From Methylocystis sp. ATCC 49242 (lineage in GTDB: Bacteria; Pseudomonadota; Alphaproteobacteria; Rhizobiales; Beijerinckiaceae), in contig NZ_KE124774.1 in assembly GCF_000188155.2 (NCBI RefSeq), forward strand, positions 1,184,356 through 1,248,355: a stretch of DNA of 64,000 nucleotides. Reading direction: 5' to 3'. Each line of letters starts with the position of its first letter. Position 1 is the stretch's first letter. The translations under genes and the position numbers were made by a program. Shown here in pieces: positions 28,219-36,194 of the stretch. Below the pieces are notes generated by a model. The model saw nothing but the letters and a program-made list of their open reading frames with translations. It made no database searches and was not told where the DNA came from.

Positions 28219-28905
28219 TCAGGCGGTTGAAGCCTGCTGCGCGAGACGCTCGTTCAGCCCCTCGGCGGCGCGCGAGAGATTGGCGCGCGCCGCCGCAAGC
28301 CACAGGGCGCGCGTCTCGGGACGCCGGTAGAGCATGTCGCCCTGCGCGAGAAATCGCTCCAGCATCTGCTGACGGCCGAGAAGAAACATCTTCTCCGGCG
28401 CCCAGCTGTATTCGAAGCGGATATCCTCGAAATTCGCCTCGAAGGTCGGCCACGGTGCGGCGAGCGAGGAAAGATCGAGGTCGAGGAACAGATCGAGGTC
28501 CCGCGCAAAGCCCGCGTAGTGCATATGCGCAGCGCGCGCATCCATGTGACTCGCGGTCGCCATCACCATGTCGTGCACGGCTTCGGTATCCGCCGCCGGG
28601 AATTTCGAATGCCGCTCGAACAGCGCCGCGCTCGCGCGCACATTCTCGGCGTCGGCGCGCGGACGGCCGTCGGGGTCGCGCGTTATGAATACCGAATCGT
28701 GCCAGAAGATCGCCGTGGCGATGAGATCCGGGCGCACCGCGAGATCGGTGAGCTGATCGAGCTTGTCGATGAGGTCGGCGATATGAGCCCAGTTATGATA
28801 GGCGCGCTGCGGCTCTCGATAGGCGGCGTCGATCGTCGCGAAAGCCTCAGCGTCGTGGCGCGAAGCGATGAGGCCCCAGTATTTCTCGACGATCTTTTCG
28901 GTCAT
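28219..28905 (-). CDS. HD-fold metal-dependent phosphohydrolase-like protein
   Basis: The 228-residue protein has the predicted-hydrolase pattern YREPQRAYHNWAHIADLIDKLDQL, then ATAIFWHDSVF and an A-E-N-V-R-A-S helix. This places it among HD-domain proteins of unknown substrate that often carry the N-terminal Tyr-x-x-x-x-R-x-Y-H-N signature. The C-terminal half holds conserved FEYSWAPEKMFLLGRQQMLERFL. It follows the cyclase gene on the same strand after 72 bp and could be co-transcribed; whether it acts on nucleotides is only a guess. Confidence 0.75.
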   Translation of the reverse strand: MTEKIVEKYWGLIASRHDAEAFATIDAAYREPQRAYHNWAHIADLIDKLDQLTDLAVRPDLIATAIFWHDSVFITRDPDGRPRADAENVRASAALFERHSKFPAADTEAVHDMVMATASHMDARAAHMHYAGFARDLDLFLDLDLSSLAAPWPTFEANFEDIRFEYSWAPEKMFLLGRQQMLERFLAQGDMLYRRPETRALWLAAARANLSRAAEGLNERLAQQASTA

Positions 28906-28977
28906 GCGCGGGCGGCGGTCCTGAGGTGAGAAGAAGCTGGCGCACGATTTGCGGCGCAAGACGGCGACATGATGGCG

Positions 28978-31209
28978 TCACTTACTTTCCAAATTCCATA
29001 CGGGAGACCACGCCTCTTGCAACCCTGCGCGCGCCAGCATGGAATATCGTTGTTCCAGGGCCACATAGAGCGCAGGCCAGGGGCTGGGAAGCGTCTGCGC
29101 CAGTGTGGAGGCTCGCGCTGCGGCTTCAGCAAATCGCCCGGATTCACAATCGTCGCGCATGGCGTCATGCGATGTGCGCCAGCGCACATACAGCTCCGAC
29201 TCAGCTGTGTCGGGACCGCCGGCAAGCGCGAAGACATGGGTCGGCTCGGTCTTGCCGACGACGACGATGCGGCCCAGATCGAGCCAGGCCATGTCCGGCG
29301 CCGCGTCGCGGATCGCGGCGGAGGCGATGACGTCGGTCCCGAAAGCCTTGCTGGCGCCTTCCAGACGCGATGTAAGGTTCACCGTGTCGCCGAGAATCGA
29401 ATAGTCGAAGCGGCGAATCGAGCCCATGTTGCCGACGCTGCAGGGGCCGAGATGCAGGCCGACCCCGAAGGCGGCGACGCGGTGCGGGCGCCCGTCCGCC
29501 CGCGCGGCCTGCGCGCGAGCTTCATTCAGATTCGCCAGCGCCTCGCGCATCATCAGCGCCGCGCGAACGGCCTTGCGCGGATGATCGACGATGTCGAGCG
29601 GCGCGTTCCAGAAGGCGAGAATGGCGTCGCCCATATATTTGTCGACCGTGCCCTCGCATTCGAGGATCGCGTCGGTCATCGGCGTCAGGTAATCGTTCAT
29701 GAACTGCGTGAGCTCGCGCGCGCTCATGCCTTCGGAAATGCCGGAAAAATTGCGCAGGTCCGAGAAAAGCACGGTTAGTTCGCGCGTTTCGCCGCCGAGA
29801 ACCAGACGCTCGGGATGCTCCGCGATGCGGTCCACGACCGCCGGCGCGACAAACTTGCCGAAAGCGCGCCGCACCTGCCGGCGGGCGAGAGTCTCCGCGC
29901 GCCACAAAGTCACGGCGCCGATCAGATAGCCGCCGATCACGACGAGGCTCGGATAGGCGGGGTCGAGCAGCAGTCCCTGCCGCTCGAATAAATAGAAGGC
30001 GCCGCCGAAAAGTCCCGCGACGGCGAGCGGCGCGAAAGGCGCCGAGACAAGGGGCGGCGCGATGAACAGCAGGCCCATCGTCAGCAGGAAAGCGACGGCG
30101 GCGGCGACGAATTCGAGCCCCGGCGCCCAGTCCGGCCGCGACAACAGCGCGCCCGTCGTCAGCGACTCGACGATCTGCGCGTGCACGTCGACGCCGGGCG
30201 CGACCGCCTCCAGCGGCGTTGCGCGCACATCGCCCAGCCCCACCGCCAGCGCGCCGACGAAGACGATCCGTCCCTCGATCTCGCTGCGCGGGACGCGCCG
30301 CTCCAGCACCGCTTTGGCGGAAATGTCTCGGGCCGGATTGCTGGGCGAATAGCGCGGCCGCACGTCCGCGGCTGGCCCGGTCGCGATCTGGAAGGCGCCG
30401 ATCTTGATCGCGTTGACGCCCGTTTCCTTGCCATAGGCGGTCTCGCCGCTGGCGTTGGATGAACGGATGACGATCGTCTGCTCGCCTTGCGCGACGCGAA
30501 GCGCCTCCACCGCCAGCGACGGCGCGATGGAATCGCCCACGCGCGTCAGCAGCGGCACGCGGCGCACGACCTGATCGCGGTCGGCGAGCCAGTTGGTCGC
30601 GCCAAGGCCCTGCGCGGCTTTCGCCAGTTGGGGCAGCGGCGTGACGACGCCCGTAAAGGAGACGAGGAACGGCGCAGGATCGTCGCCTGCGGTCACGAAG
30701 CCGGCCTTCGGCTCGAATTGCTTGGCGCCGCCGACGTCCGCGAGCGTAACGCCGAGTACGGCAGGCGCCTTGCCGAGCGCGGCCGCAAGGAGCGCGTCGC
30801 CCTCCGGCGTCTTGGCGAGGAGCTTCGAGACTTCCGCGCGCAGTTTCGGGTCGGGCAGCGCATCCGCGATCCGGCGGGCGCTCAGGCGATCCGGCTCGGC
30901 AAAGATGAAATCGAAGGCGATGGCCGCGGCGCCCATCTCGCGCAGCCGATCGACAAGCTCGGCGATGCGCGTCCGGGACCAGGGCCACTGACCATACGCC
31001 TTGAGGCTTTCCTCATCGACGCCGACGACGCGGGCCGGCGTCTCGGGATCATAGACGCGCGGCGAAAGGCGCTGGAAGGAGTCGAAGACCAGATTGCGCA
31101 GATCGTCCAGCGCGCGAGGCTGCAGGAAACCCCATGGCAGGGTGACGGCGGCCGCGACGACGAGCGCGACGAGATAGACCTGCCGCCGTTTCAGCATCCG
31201 CGGCTCCAT
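28978..31209 (-). CDS. CHASE2-domain adenylate/guanylate cyclase (class III)
   Basis: The 743-residue protein has an N-terminal helix (11-30), a periplasmic CHASE2 sensor (about 35-350), three transmembrane helices (365-440) and a class III cyclase domain (475-660). Metal-binding aspartates are D484 (LFSDLRNF) and D528 (MGDAILAFW). K524 is at the purine-selecting position, and S604 in YSILGD sits where class IIIb enzymes have Thr or Ser, so ATP is the likely substrate. N611 and R615 (NLTSRLEG) are the transition-state residues. It should make cAMP in response to an envelope signal. It follows the FecR gene after 73 bp. Confidence 0.93.
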   Translation of the reverse strand: MEPRMLKRRQVYLVALVVAAAVTLPWGFLQPRALDDLRNLVFDSFQRLSPRVYDPETPARVVGVDEESLKAYGQWPWSRTRIAELVDRLREMGAAAIAFDFIFAEPDRLSARRIADALPDPKLRAEVSKLLAKTPEGDALLAAALGKAPAVLGVTLADVGGAKQFEPKAGFVTAGDDPAPFLVSFTGVVTPLPQLAKAAQGLGATNWLADRDQVVRRVPLLTRVGDSIAPSLAVEALRVAQGEQTIVIRSSNASGETAYGKETGVNAIKIGAFQIATGPAADVRPRYSPSNPARDISAKAVLERRVPRSEIEGRIVFVGALAVGLGDVRATPLEAVAPGVDVHAQIVESLTTGALLSRPDWAPGLEFVAAAVAFLLTMGLLFIAPPLVSAPFAPLAVAGLFGGAFYLFERQGLLLDPAYPSLVVIGGYLIGAVTLWRAETLARRQVRRAFGKFVAPAVVDRIAEHPERLVLGGETRELTVLFSDLRNFSGISEGMSARELTQFMNDYLTPMTDAILECEGTVDKYMGDAILAFWNAPLDIVDHPRKAVRAALMMREALANLNEARAQAARADGRPHRVAAFGVGLHLGPCSVGNMGSIRRFDYSILGDTVNLTSRLEGASKAFGTDVIASAAIRDAAPDMAWLDLGRIVVVGKTEPTHVFALAGGPDTAESELYVRWRTSHDAMRDDCESGRFAEAAARASTLAQTLPSPWPALYVALEQRYSMLARAGLQEAWSPVWNLESK

Positions 31210-31282
31210 TCACGCGGGGGCGCAGTCTCGAAAGCGCCGCCGCGTCGCTCGCGGGACGGTTTCCCTATCGTCCCGCCCCCGG

Positions 31283-32134
31283 TCAGGGATAACCGCCCCA
31301 ACCATCGTAAGGCGGATCGCCGCCCTCATGGTGTTCTTCGACCACCGGCGGCGCTGGCTGGTTGACGGCGTTCGCCTGGCTCTGGACCAGAGCCCCGCCC
31401 GCCCAGAACGGGTTGAGCGCGTCGAGCCCCGGCGGCGGATTTATGCTCGGCGGACGATCGTTGCCGAGGGAGAGATTCGCCTCCTCATTATTCGGAATGG
31501 TCTTCGCCCCGCCGTGCTGCCCGCCCCGGCTCGCCATCTGCGCGGTCATGGCCGCAATGGTCTCCGGCGGCACGCGGAACGGCTCCGACACAGGGCCGCC
31601 GCTCGGCGCACAGACGCCATAGCCCGAACGCATCAATGTCTGCGTATTGCCGCCGCCGGTGACGTCGATCTTGCCATATTGATGCACGACCAGCGTGCCG
31701 CATTCGCCGCCGACCCGCACCATCGCGGCGCCGCCGCGCACGCCGATCGAGGCCGTAGGCGTCTTCACGCTGGCGCCGGACCCGTGGCTGACGCCGCCGC
31801 CGACGAAGCGCATCACGCCTTTCGCCATCGACACGCCCTGACTGCCGCCGCCGACGTGATAAACGAAATCATCGATCACCACGGAGCTGTTGCGCCCCAC
31901 CGTCATTGTCGACGTGTCGTTGAAGACGATCTGCGCGCTGCCGTCGGCCGAGGTGTCGATGCGCTCGCGCTTCTCGACGCCGAGGCCGACCGAGAGCGGA
32001 TGCTTGCCGGAGCCGGGCGGCGTGCCATGCGCGGAGACATTTACCGCGCCGACATTGCCGACTTTTTCCGCTGCTGCCGGGAAGGCGGCGAGGCCGATGA
32101 TCGAGGCGAGCGCGAAAGCGGAGATTTTCGTCAT
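31283..32134 (-). CDS. FecR-domain periplasmic protein
   Basis: The 283-residue protein has a signal peptide (residues 1-22, ending AAA-EK) and a FecR beta-rich domain (about 28-165): VGLGVEKRERIDTSADGSAQIVFNDTSTMTVGRNSSVVID, then MAKGVMRFVGG and VKTPTASIGVRGG. The tail is rich in Gly, Asn and Pro and probably unstructured. In Rhizobiales, FecR-domain proteins often sit beside CHASE2 cyclases and may relay a signal to the sensor domain; here that is inferred from position. Fifteen base pairs separate it from the upstream TPR/barrel gene. Confidence 0.88.
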   Translation of the reverse strand: MTKISAFALASIIGLAAFPAAAEKVGNVGAVNVSAHGTPPGSGKHPLSVGLGVEKRERIDTSADGSAQIVFNDTSTMTVGRNSSVVIDDFVYHVGGGSQGVSMAKGVMRFVGGGVSHGSGASVKTPTASIGVRGGAAMVRVGGECGTLVVHQYGKIDVTGGGNTQTLMRSGYGVCAPSGGPVSEPFRVPPETIAAMTAQMASRGGQHGGAKTIPNNEEANLSLGNDRPPSINPPPGLDALNPFWAGGALVQSQANAVNQPAPPVVEEHHEGGDPPYDGWGGYP

Positions 32135-32149
32135 GATCTGTCTCCGTTA

Positions 32150-33499
32150 TCAGAATTTCGCGGTCGGTCCGAAGGACACGGACACGTTCTGCGTCTTGAA
32201 ATTCGGAATGTTCGAGTCGTTGCGCGCAAATTCGAGATTGCCGGCGAAGCCGAATGTGTCGGTCACCGGCGCGTCGAGCATCATGCCGTAAATCCACGCA
32301 GCGTCGCGCCGCGCGACGAAGGGATTGACCAGCGGATTGGCCATGTCGAAAGCAAGATGGGTGAAACGCGCATAGGGCGCGATCGTCCAGCGCCGCGCGA
32401 TCATCGGATGCGGCGGGTCTACCTCAAGACGCAGCATAGCCTGCACGTCCACCTGATCGGAACTCTGCGCCGCATATCCCGCATTGGCGCGCGAATAGGC
32501 GACGCGGCCGTCGAGCCGCACATTCTCCCAGATGCGGTATGTGCCGCCGACATAGCCGGTGACGACGTCGCCCGTCGCCAGAGTCGAGAGCGTGCTGTAA
32601 GGCGGCGGACCGAATATCCCGCGACCGGGATCGACCCACAGGGAACGCCATTCGAAGCCCGGATCGACCGACGCGTCCGGACTGAATTCCGCACGGAAGC
32701 TCAGACCGGCGCCGCCCGTGTTGAGATAATTGTTCGACCCCAGCATCGACACCGCGCCCGTCAGATAGGGACGGATCGAGAAGGCGTGGACAAAGTCCTG
32801 CGGCACGAAGAAACGCGGGCCGATCGAACCGCCGAACAAGGCGACGCTGTATTGCGGCAGACGGAACTGCTCGGTCGCATAGGCCGTTACGCGCGTCTCC
32901 AGCCGGTCGCCGCGCTGATTCTCGAAATCATAGTCATGCGCCGCCTGCACGAGCTGGAAGGCGTTGAGATCGCCCTTGCGCGCGCCCGGCGAGGCGAGCC
33001 CGACGCCGCCCACCTGGAACAGATTGTTCGCCGGAAAATAATTGGCGTTGGATTGCGCCCGCAGGCCAAAATGCATGCGCACGCTGAGGCGGCTGGTCTC
33101 GGTGCGTTTCTCGATGTCGGGCAGTTGCGCCTCGATCTGCGCGGCCTGCGAGGGATCGAGACCGCCGGCCGCGAGCGCCGTGCGCAAATGCTGGGCCGAC
33201 AGCCCGTAGGCGCCGAGCCGCGCATAAAGAAAACCAAGCTCCTTTTCAGCGCGCGACAGATTCGGATTGAACATCAGCAAGCGCTCGAGCGCGCCGACCG
33301 CGGCTTCATAGTCGCGTAATTCGGTCGAGATCGTCACATAACGATAGGTTGACTCGTAATCGGTGGGATTGCGCTGGATATGAGCGGCGAGCCGCTCCTG
33401 CTCGACCCGGGCGTCCTGCGCCTGCGCCGGGGACCCGAGCGCGACAGCGACGCAGATCGCGCCCAAAAAAGTCGTTACGGTCTTCGAGACGGAAATCAA
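32150..33499 (-). CDS. TPR plus outer-membrane beta-barrel protein
   Basis: The 449-residue protein has a signal peptide (residues 1-27, ending AQAQ), a tetratricopeptide segment (about 30-120) and a C-terminal region of alternating amphipathic strands that ends in phenylalanine (VSFGPTAKF). This is the pattern of an outer-membrane barrel with a periplasmic TPR arm, resembling surface-protein assembly modifiers, but I do not recognise a named family. The start is a TTG at 33499 with GGGGG six bases upstream. It is the first gene of a unit with FecR and the CHASE2 cyclase. Confidence 0.8.
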   Translation of the reverse strand: MISVSKTVTTFLGAICVAVALGSPAQAQDARVEQERLAAHIQRNPTDYESTYRYVTISTELRDYEAAVGALERLLMFNPNLSRAEKELGFLYARLGAYGLSAQHLRTALAAGGLDPSQAAQIEAQLPDIEKRTETSRLSVRMHFGLRAQSNANYFPANNLFQVGGVGLASPGARKGDLNAFQLVQAAHDYDFENQRGDRLETRVTAYATEQFRLPQYSVALFGGSIGPRFFVPQDFVHAFSIRPYLTGAVSMLGSNNYLNTGGAGLSFRAEFSPDASVDPGFEWRSLWVDPGRGIFGPPPYSTLSTLATGDVVTGYVGGTYRIWENVRLDGRVAYSRANAGYAAQSSDQVDVQAMLRLEVDPPHPMIARRWTIAPYARFTHLAFDMANPLVNPFVARRDAAWIYGMMLDAPVTDTFGFAGNLEFARNDSNIPNFKTQNVSVSFGPTAKF

Positions 33500-33732
33500 T
33501 GCACGCCCCCACTTGAAATGACGCTAAGACTCAACACCTGATAGCCGGTCGGCGACGAAGCTGACTCATGTTTACCGAAGTCGCAAGTTGCGAGGCTGTC
33601 CCCGACACGGGGGGCGCGTTTCTGATAAATAATTGAAATATAATTGTAAACACGGAAAACAATACCCGAAGTGTCGCGATGTTCCGACCCGCCGGCCGCC
33701 ACGGGCGGCCAAACAAATTTCGAGTGTGACGG

Positions 33733-34173
33733 CTAAACCACAGATTCTGACGAGAGATTTTCGCCGGATCGCATTCGCCAGGCAAGAATTTTCCCGGAGA
33801 TCTGGCCTTGCCCCTTGCCGCCGGCCGGCCCTTCGGCTTCTCGTACGCCCGCAACCGGCCACGCCAGCCGGAACCGCACTGGCCGGCCGCGCCGACGCAT
33901 CGGCGGCGTTTTTGCGCTGCTGACGGGTTCGCTTGCAAGCAGTCGACGCAGGACGATCAGCAGGTCCGCCGCGCGCGCCGCCTCGCCTGCGTCCAGCGCA
34001 TCGCGAATATCCGCGACAATGCGCAGCTGAGCTGAAGCGGGCTCGTAAACGCGGCGATACATCGCCAGAATCCGCTCATGTTCAGCGCCGGGGCTAACGC
34101 CCAGCATGATCTCATGGGCGCGGAGCCCGGCGACCTGCGTGCAACGCGCGATTGGCGTCAGTTGAGGGATCAT
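33733..34173 (-). CDS. Small hypothetical protein between the barrel gene and Crp
   Basis: ATG 34173 is preceded by a strong GAGGAGAGG. The 146-residue frame has a protein-like helical N-terminal half (AGLRAHEIMLGVSPGAEHERILAMYRRVYEPASAQ, then LLIVLRRLLASEP), while the second half is rich in Arg, Gly and Pro and less convincing. I do not recognise a family. A Crp-type palindrome (34262-34277) lies about 90 bp upstream of its start, and it is on the same strand as the regulator gene and the cyclase unit. Confidence 0.6.
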   Translation of the reverse strand: MIPQLTPIARCTQVAGLRAHEIMLGVSPGAEHERILAMYRRVYEPASAQLRIVADIRDALDAGEAARAADLLIVLRRLLASEPVSSAKTPPMRRRGRPVRFRLAWPVAGVREAEGPAGGKGQGQISGKILAWRMRSGENLSSESVV

Positions 34174-34261
34174 CTGCCTCTCCTCGATCTTCTATCGCTC
34201 GTTTTGGGCTTTGCCTCTTCTTCGAGCGATTGCGACCGTAGGGGTCCCCTGCCCTTTTTTG

Positions 34262-34277
34262 TGTGCGCGAACGCACA
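34262..34277. promoter_or_regulatory. Crp-type palindrome
   Basis: TGTGCGCGAACGCACA is a 16-bp palindrome with the TGTG-N8-CACA spacing of Crp sites (consensus TGTGA-N6-TCACA). It lies between the crp-like gene and the small hypothetical gene. A short hairpin in RNA is the alternative reading, but no T-run follows it on the minus strand. Confidence 0.5.
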
Positions 34278-34282
34278 CTCCG

Positions 34283-34972
34283 TCAATCGGCGTCGTTCAT
34301 CGCGTCCTGCACGCGCTTTTCCAGCACGGAGGGACGAAGCAGCACGAGGCCGCCACGGATTTTTTCCGCAAGCCCCTCGTCGATCATGGCGGTGAGTTCA
34401 CGGCTCACCTGCTCGCGACGGCAGCCGATGCGCGCCGCGAGATCGTGCTGGAACGGCGGCGGCGAGACGATGGACTGGCCGTCATGCCCCTTGCGCGGCG
34501 CCGACATGCGCAAGAGCTCCGCATAAAGGCGATGACGCAGATCGAGCACGGAGCGCTCGAAGAGCCGCGTGTTGAGTTCGCGCACGCGCGATGTGAGGAT
34601 GCGCAACAGGCGATCGCAAATCTCCGGCTCGTGCAGCACGATTTCGCGGAACACGGCCGGCGGCACGAGCAGAAGCTCGGCGTTGGTTAGCGCCGTGACG
34701 TTCGCCGAACGCTTGGCGCCGTCGATCGCGGCCATTTCGCCGAAGAATTTTCCGGGACCGAAATCGCCGAAGATCATCTCCTTGCCGGCGGCGGTGCGGA
34801 TCAGGACGCGCACGTCGCCGCTGACGATGAAATAGACGTCCGTGGAGTGATCGTCGAAATCGAGAACGAGTTCCTCTTCCGAATATCGCTTGCGCACGCA
34901 CTGACGCGCGAAAGTCTCGGCCCGCGTCGGATCGAGGCCGGCAAAAAACGGTATCCCGTCGAAAACGGACAC
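34283..34972 (-). CDS. Crp/Fnr-family transcriptional regulator
   Basis: The 229-residue protein has a cyclic-nucleotide-binding domain (about 10-125) with the phosphate-binding cassette FFGEMAAIDGAKRSANVTA (E79, R88, S89 at the conserved positions) and a C-terminal winged helix (FQHDLAARIGCRREQVSRELTAMIDEGL). It has no Fnr-type cysteine cluster. The intact cassette makes cAMP or a related nucleotide the likely ligand. It lies near the CHASE2 cyclase unit on the same strand and is divergent from the EEP-family gene. Confidence 0.9.
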   Translation of the reverse strand: MSVFDGIPFFAGLDPTRAETFARQCVRKRYSEEELVLDFDDHSTDVYFIVSGDVRVLIRTAAGKEMIFGDFGPGKFFGEMAAIDGAKRSANVTALTNAELLLVPPAVFREIVLHEPEICDRLLRILTSRVRELNTRLFERSVLDLRHRLYAELLRMSAPRKGHDGQSIVSPPPFQHDLAARIGCRREQVSRELTAMIDEGLAEKIRGGLVLLRPSVLEKRVQDAMNDAD

Positions 34973-35160
34973 GGAGGCGCGCTCCCAAGTAGAAATAGAC
35001 GAAGGATTTTGTCGTCAAACTCTCTGGACGTCGAGTGGCGGAGGGTCAAGTCTTCGCGTTCGGGTGAAGAGATTCTTTCGTGAAAGCTCATAAGCGCGGC
35101 GCAAGCGTGACAATGCGCTGCGCCGCTGGCGCTATCCCGCAAGCCGGGCGAAGATCAACC

Positions 35161-36120
35161 ATGAACGAAATGCGGCTCGCGACTTTCAACCTTGAAAATC
35201 TCGACTGGGCGCCCGGTCGGCCAGAGGCATTCGCGCGGCGGCGCGCGGCGCTGCTGCCGCTGCTTGACGATATAGACGCCGACATTCTCTGCCTTCAGGA
35301 GATCGACGCGCAGAAAACCTCCAAGCACGGTCCACGCGCCTATCTCGCGCTCGACCGACTGTTCGACGGCACGCGATACGCTGGTTTCCACCGTTTCACG
35401 AGCCTGCGGCCGGGCGCCGACACGCCCGCCGACGTGCACAACCTCGCTATCCTCAGCCGCTGGCCGATCCGTATACGGCGCCAGATCCACCATGAAATCG
35501 TCCCGCCATGGCCATGGCCGCCGCCCCGCGACGGCGACGTTACGCCCCCGCCGATCGCCATCGGCTGGGACCGGCCGATGCTCTATGCCGCGGTCGAGCT
35601 TCCCGACGGTCGATTGTTGCATGTCGTCAATCTGCACCTGCGCGCGCCGCGCCCCGTTCCCGTGCCCACCGCGCGGGGCGAGGGCTCCAGCCGCGCGTTG
35701 ATCGAAGGCCAGTTCGTCGCCGCGCTGAAGCGCGAGGGTCAGGCGCTGGAAGCGCGGCTTTTCGCGGAGACGATCTTCGACGCCGAACCGGATGCGCTTC
35801 TCGCCATTTGCGGCGACTTCAACGCCGACGAGCATGACGCGCCGACGCGCCTGCTGCGCGGAGGCCGGGACGAGGGCGAAGACGCGCCGCGCGCGCTTCT
35901 GGCGCTGGAGGAGCGCGTCGCCCCCGCGAGCCGCTATACGGTGATCCACGCCGGGCGGCCGACGCTCATCGACCATATTCTCGCCTCCCACGCGCTGGCG
36001 GCGATGTGGCGGTCGACGGCGATCCTGAACGCCGGTTTGCAGGACGAGTTCTATGCAAAGGACCCGATCGACGGCTCGTTGCATGCGCCGGTCATGGCGA
36101 TGTTCGAAATTTCCGGATAG
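35161..36120 (+). CDS. Endonuclease/exonuclease/phosphatase (EEP) family protein
   Basis: The 319-residue protein carries EEP-fold motifs: MRLATFNLENLDW, ADILCLQEIDAQ (catalytic Glu), LLHVVNLHLRAPRP, LLAICGDFNADEHD and the final LIDHILAS with GSLHAPVMA. It is probably a divalent-metal phosphodiesterase or phosphatase; the substrate cannot be told from sequence. No signal peptide is evident. ATG 35161 gives the standard N-terminus. Confidence 0.88.
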   Translation: MNEMRLATFNLENLDWAPGRPEAFARRRAALLPLLDDIDADILCLQEIDAQKTSKHGPRAYLALDRLFDGTRYAGFHRFTSLRPGADTPADVHNLAILSRWPIRIRRQIHHEIVPPWPWPPPRDGDVTPPPIAIGWDRPMLYAAVELPDGRLLHVVNLHLRAPRPVPVPTARGEGSSRALIEGQFVAALKREGQALEARLFAETIFDAEPDALLAICGDFNADEHDAPTRLLRGGRDEGEDAPRALLALEERVAPASRYTVIHAGRPTLIDHILASHALAAMWRSTAILNAGLQDEFYAKDPIDGSLHAPVMAMFEISG

Positions 36121-36194
36121 AGCCGCGGCGCAGCGCGACATTGCGCAGGCGGCGCCAGGTTGTAGACTTGATTTGTAAAAGCGAGGCGACTCTA

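Noticed and set aside
34261-34278. Rho-independent terminator at the GTGTGCG/CGCACAC hairpin
   Set aside because: On the minus strand the hairpin is followed by an A-run rather than a T-run, so it does not fit termination of the crp-like gene. A regulatory palindrome fits better.
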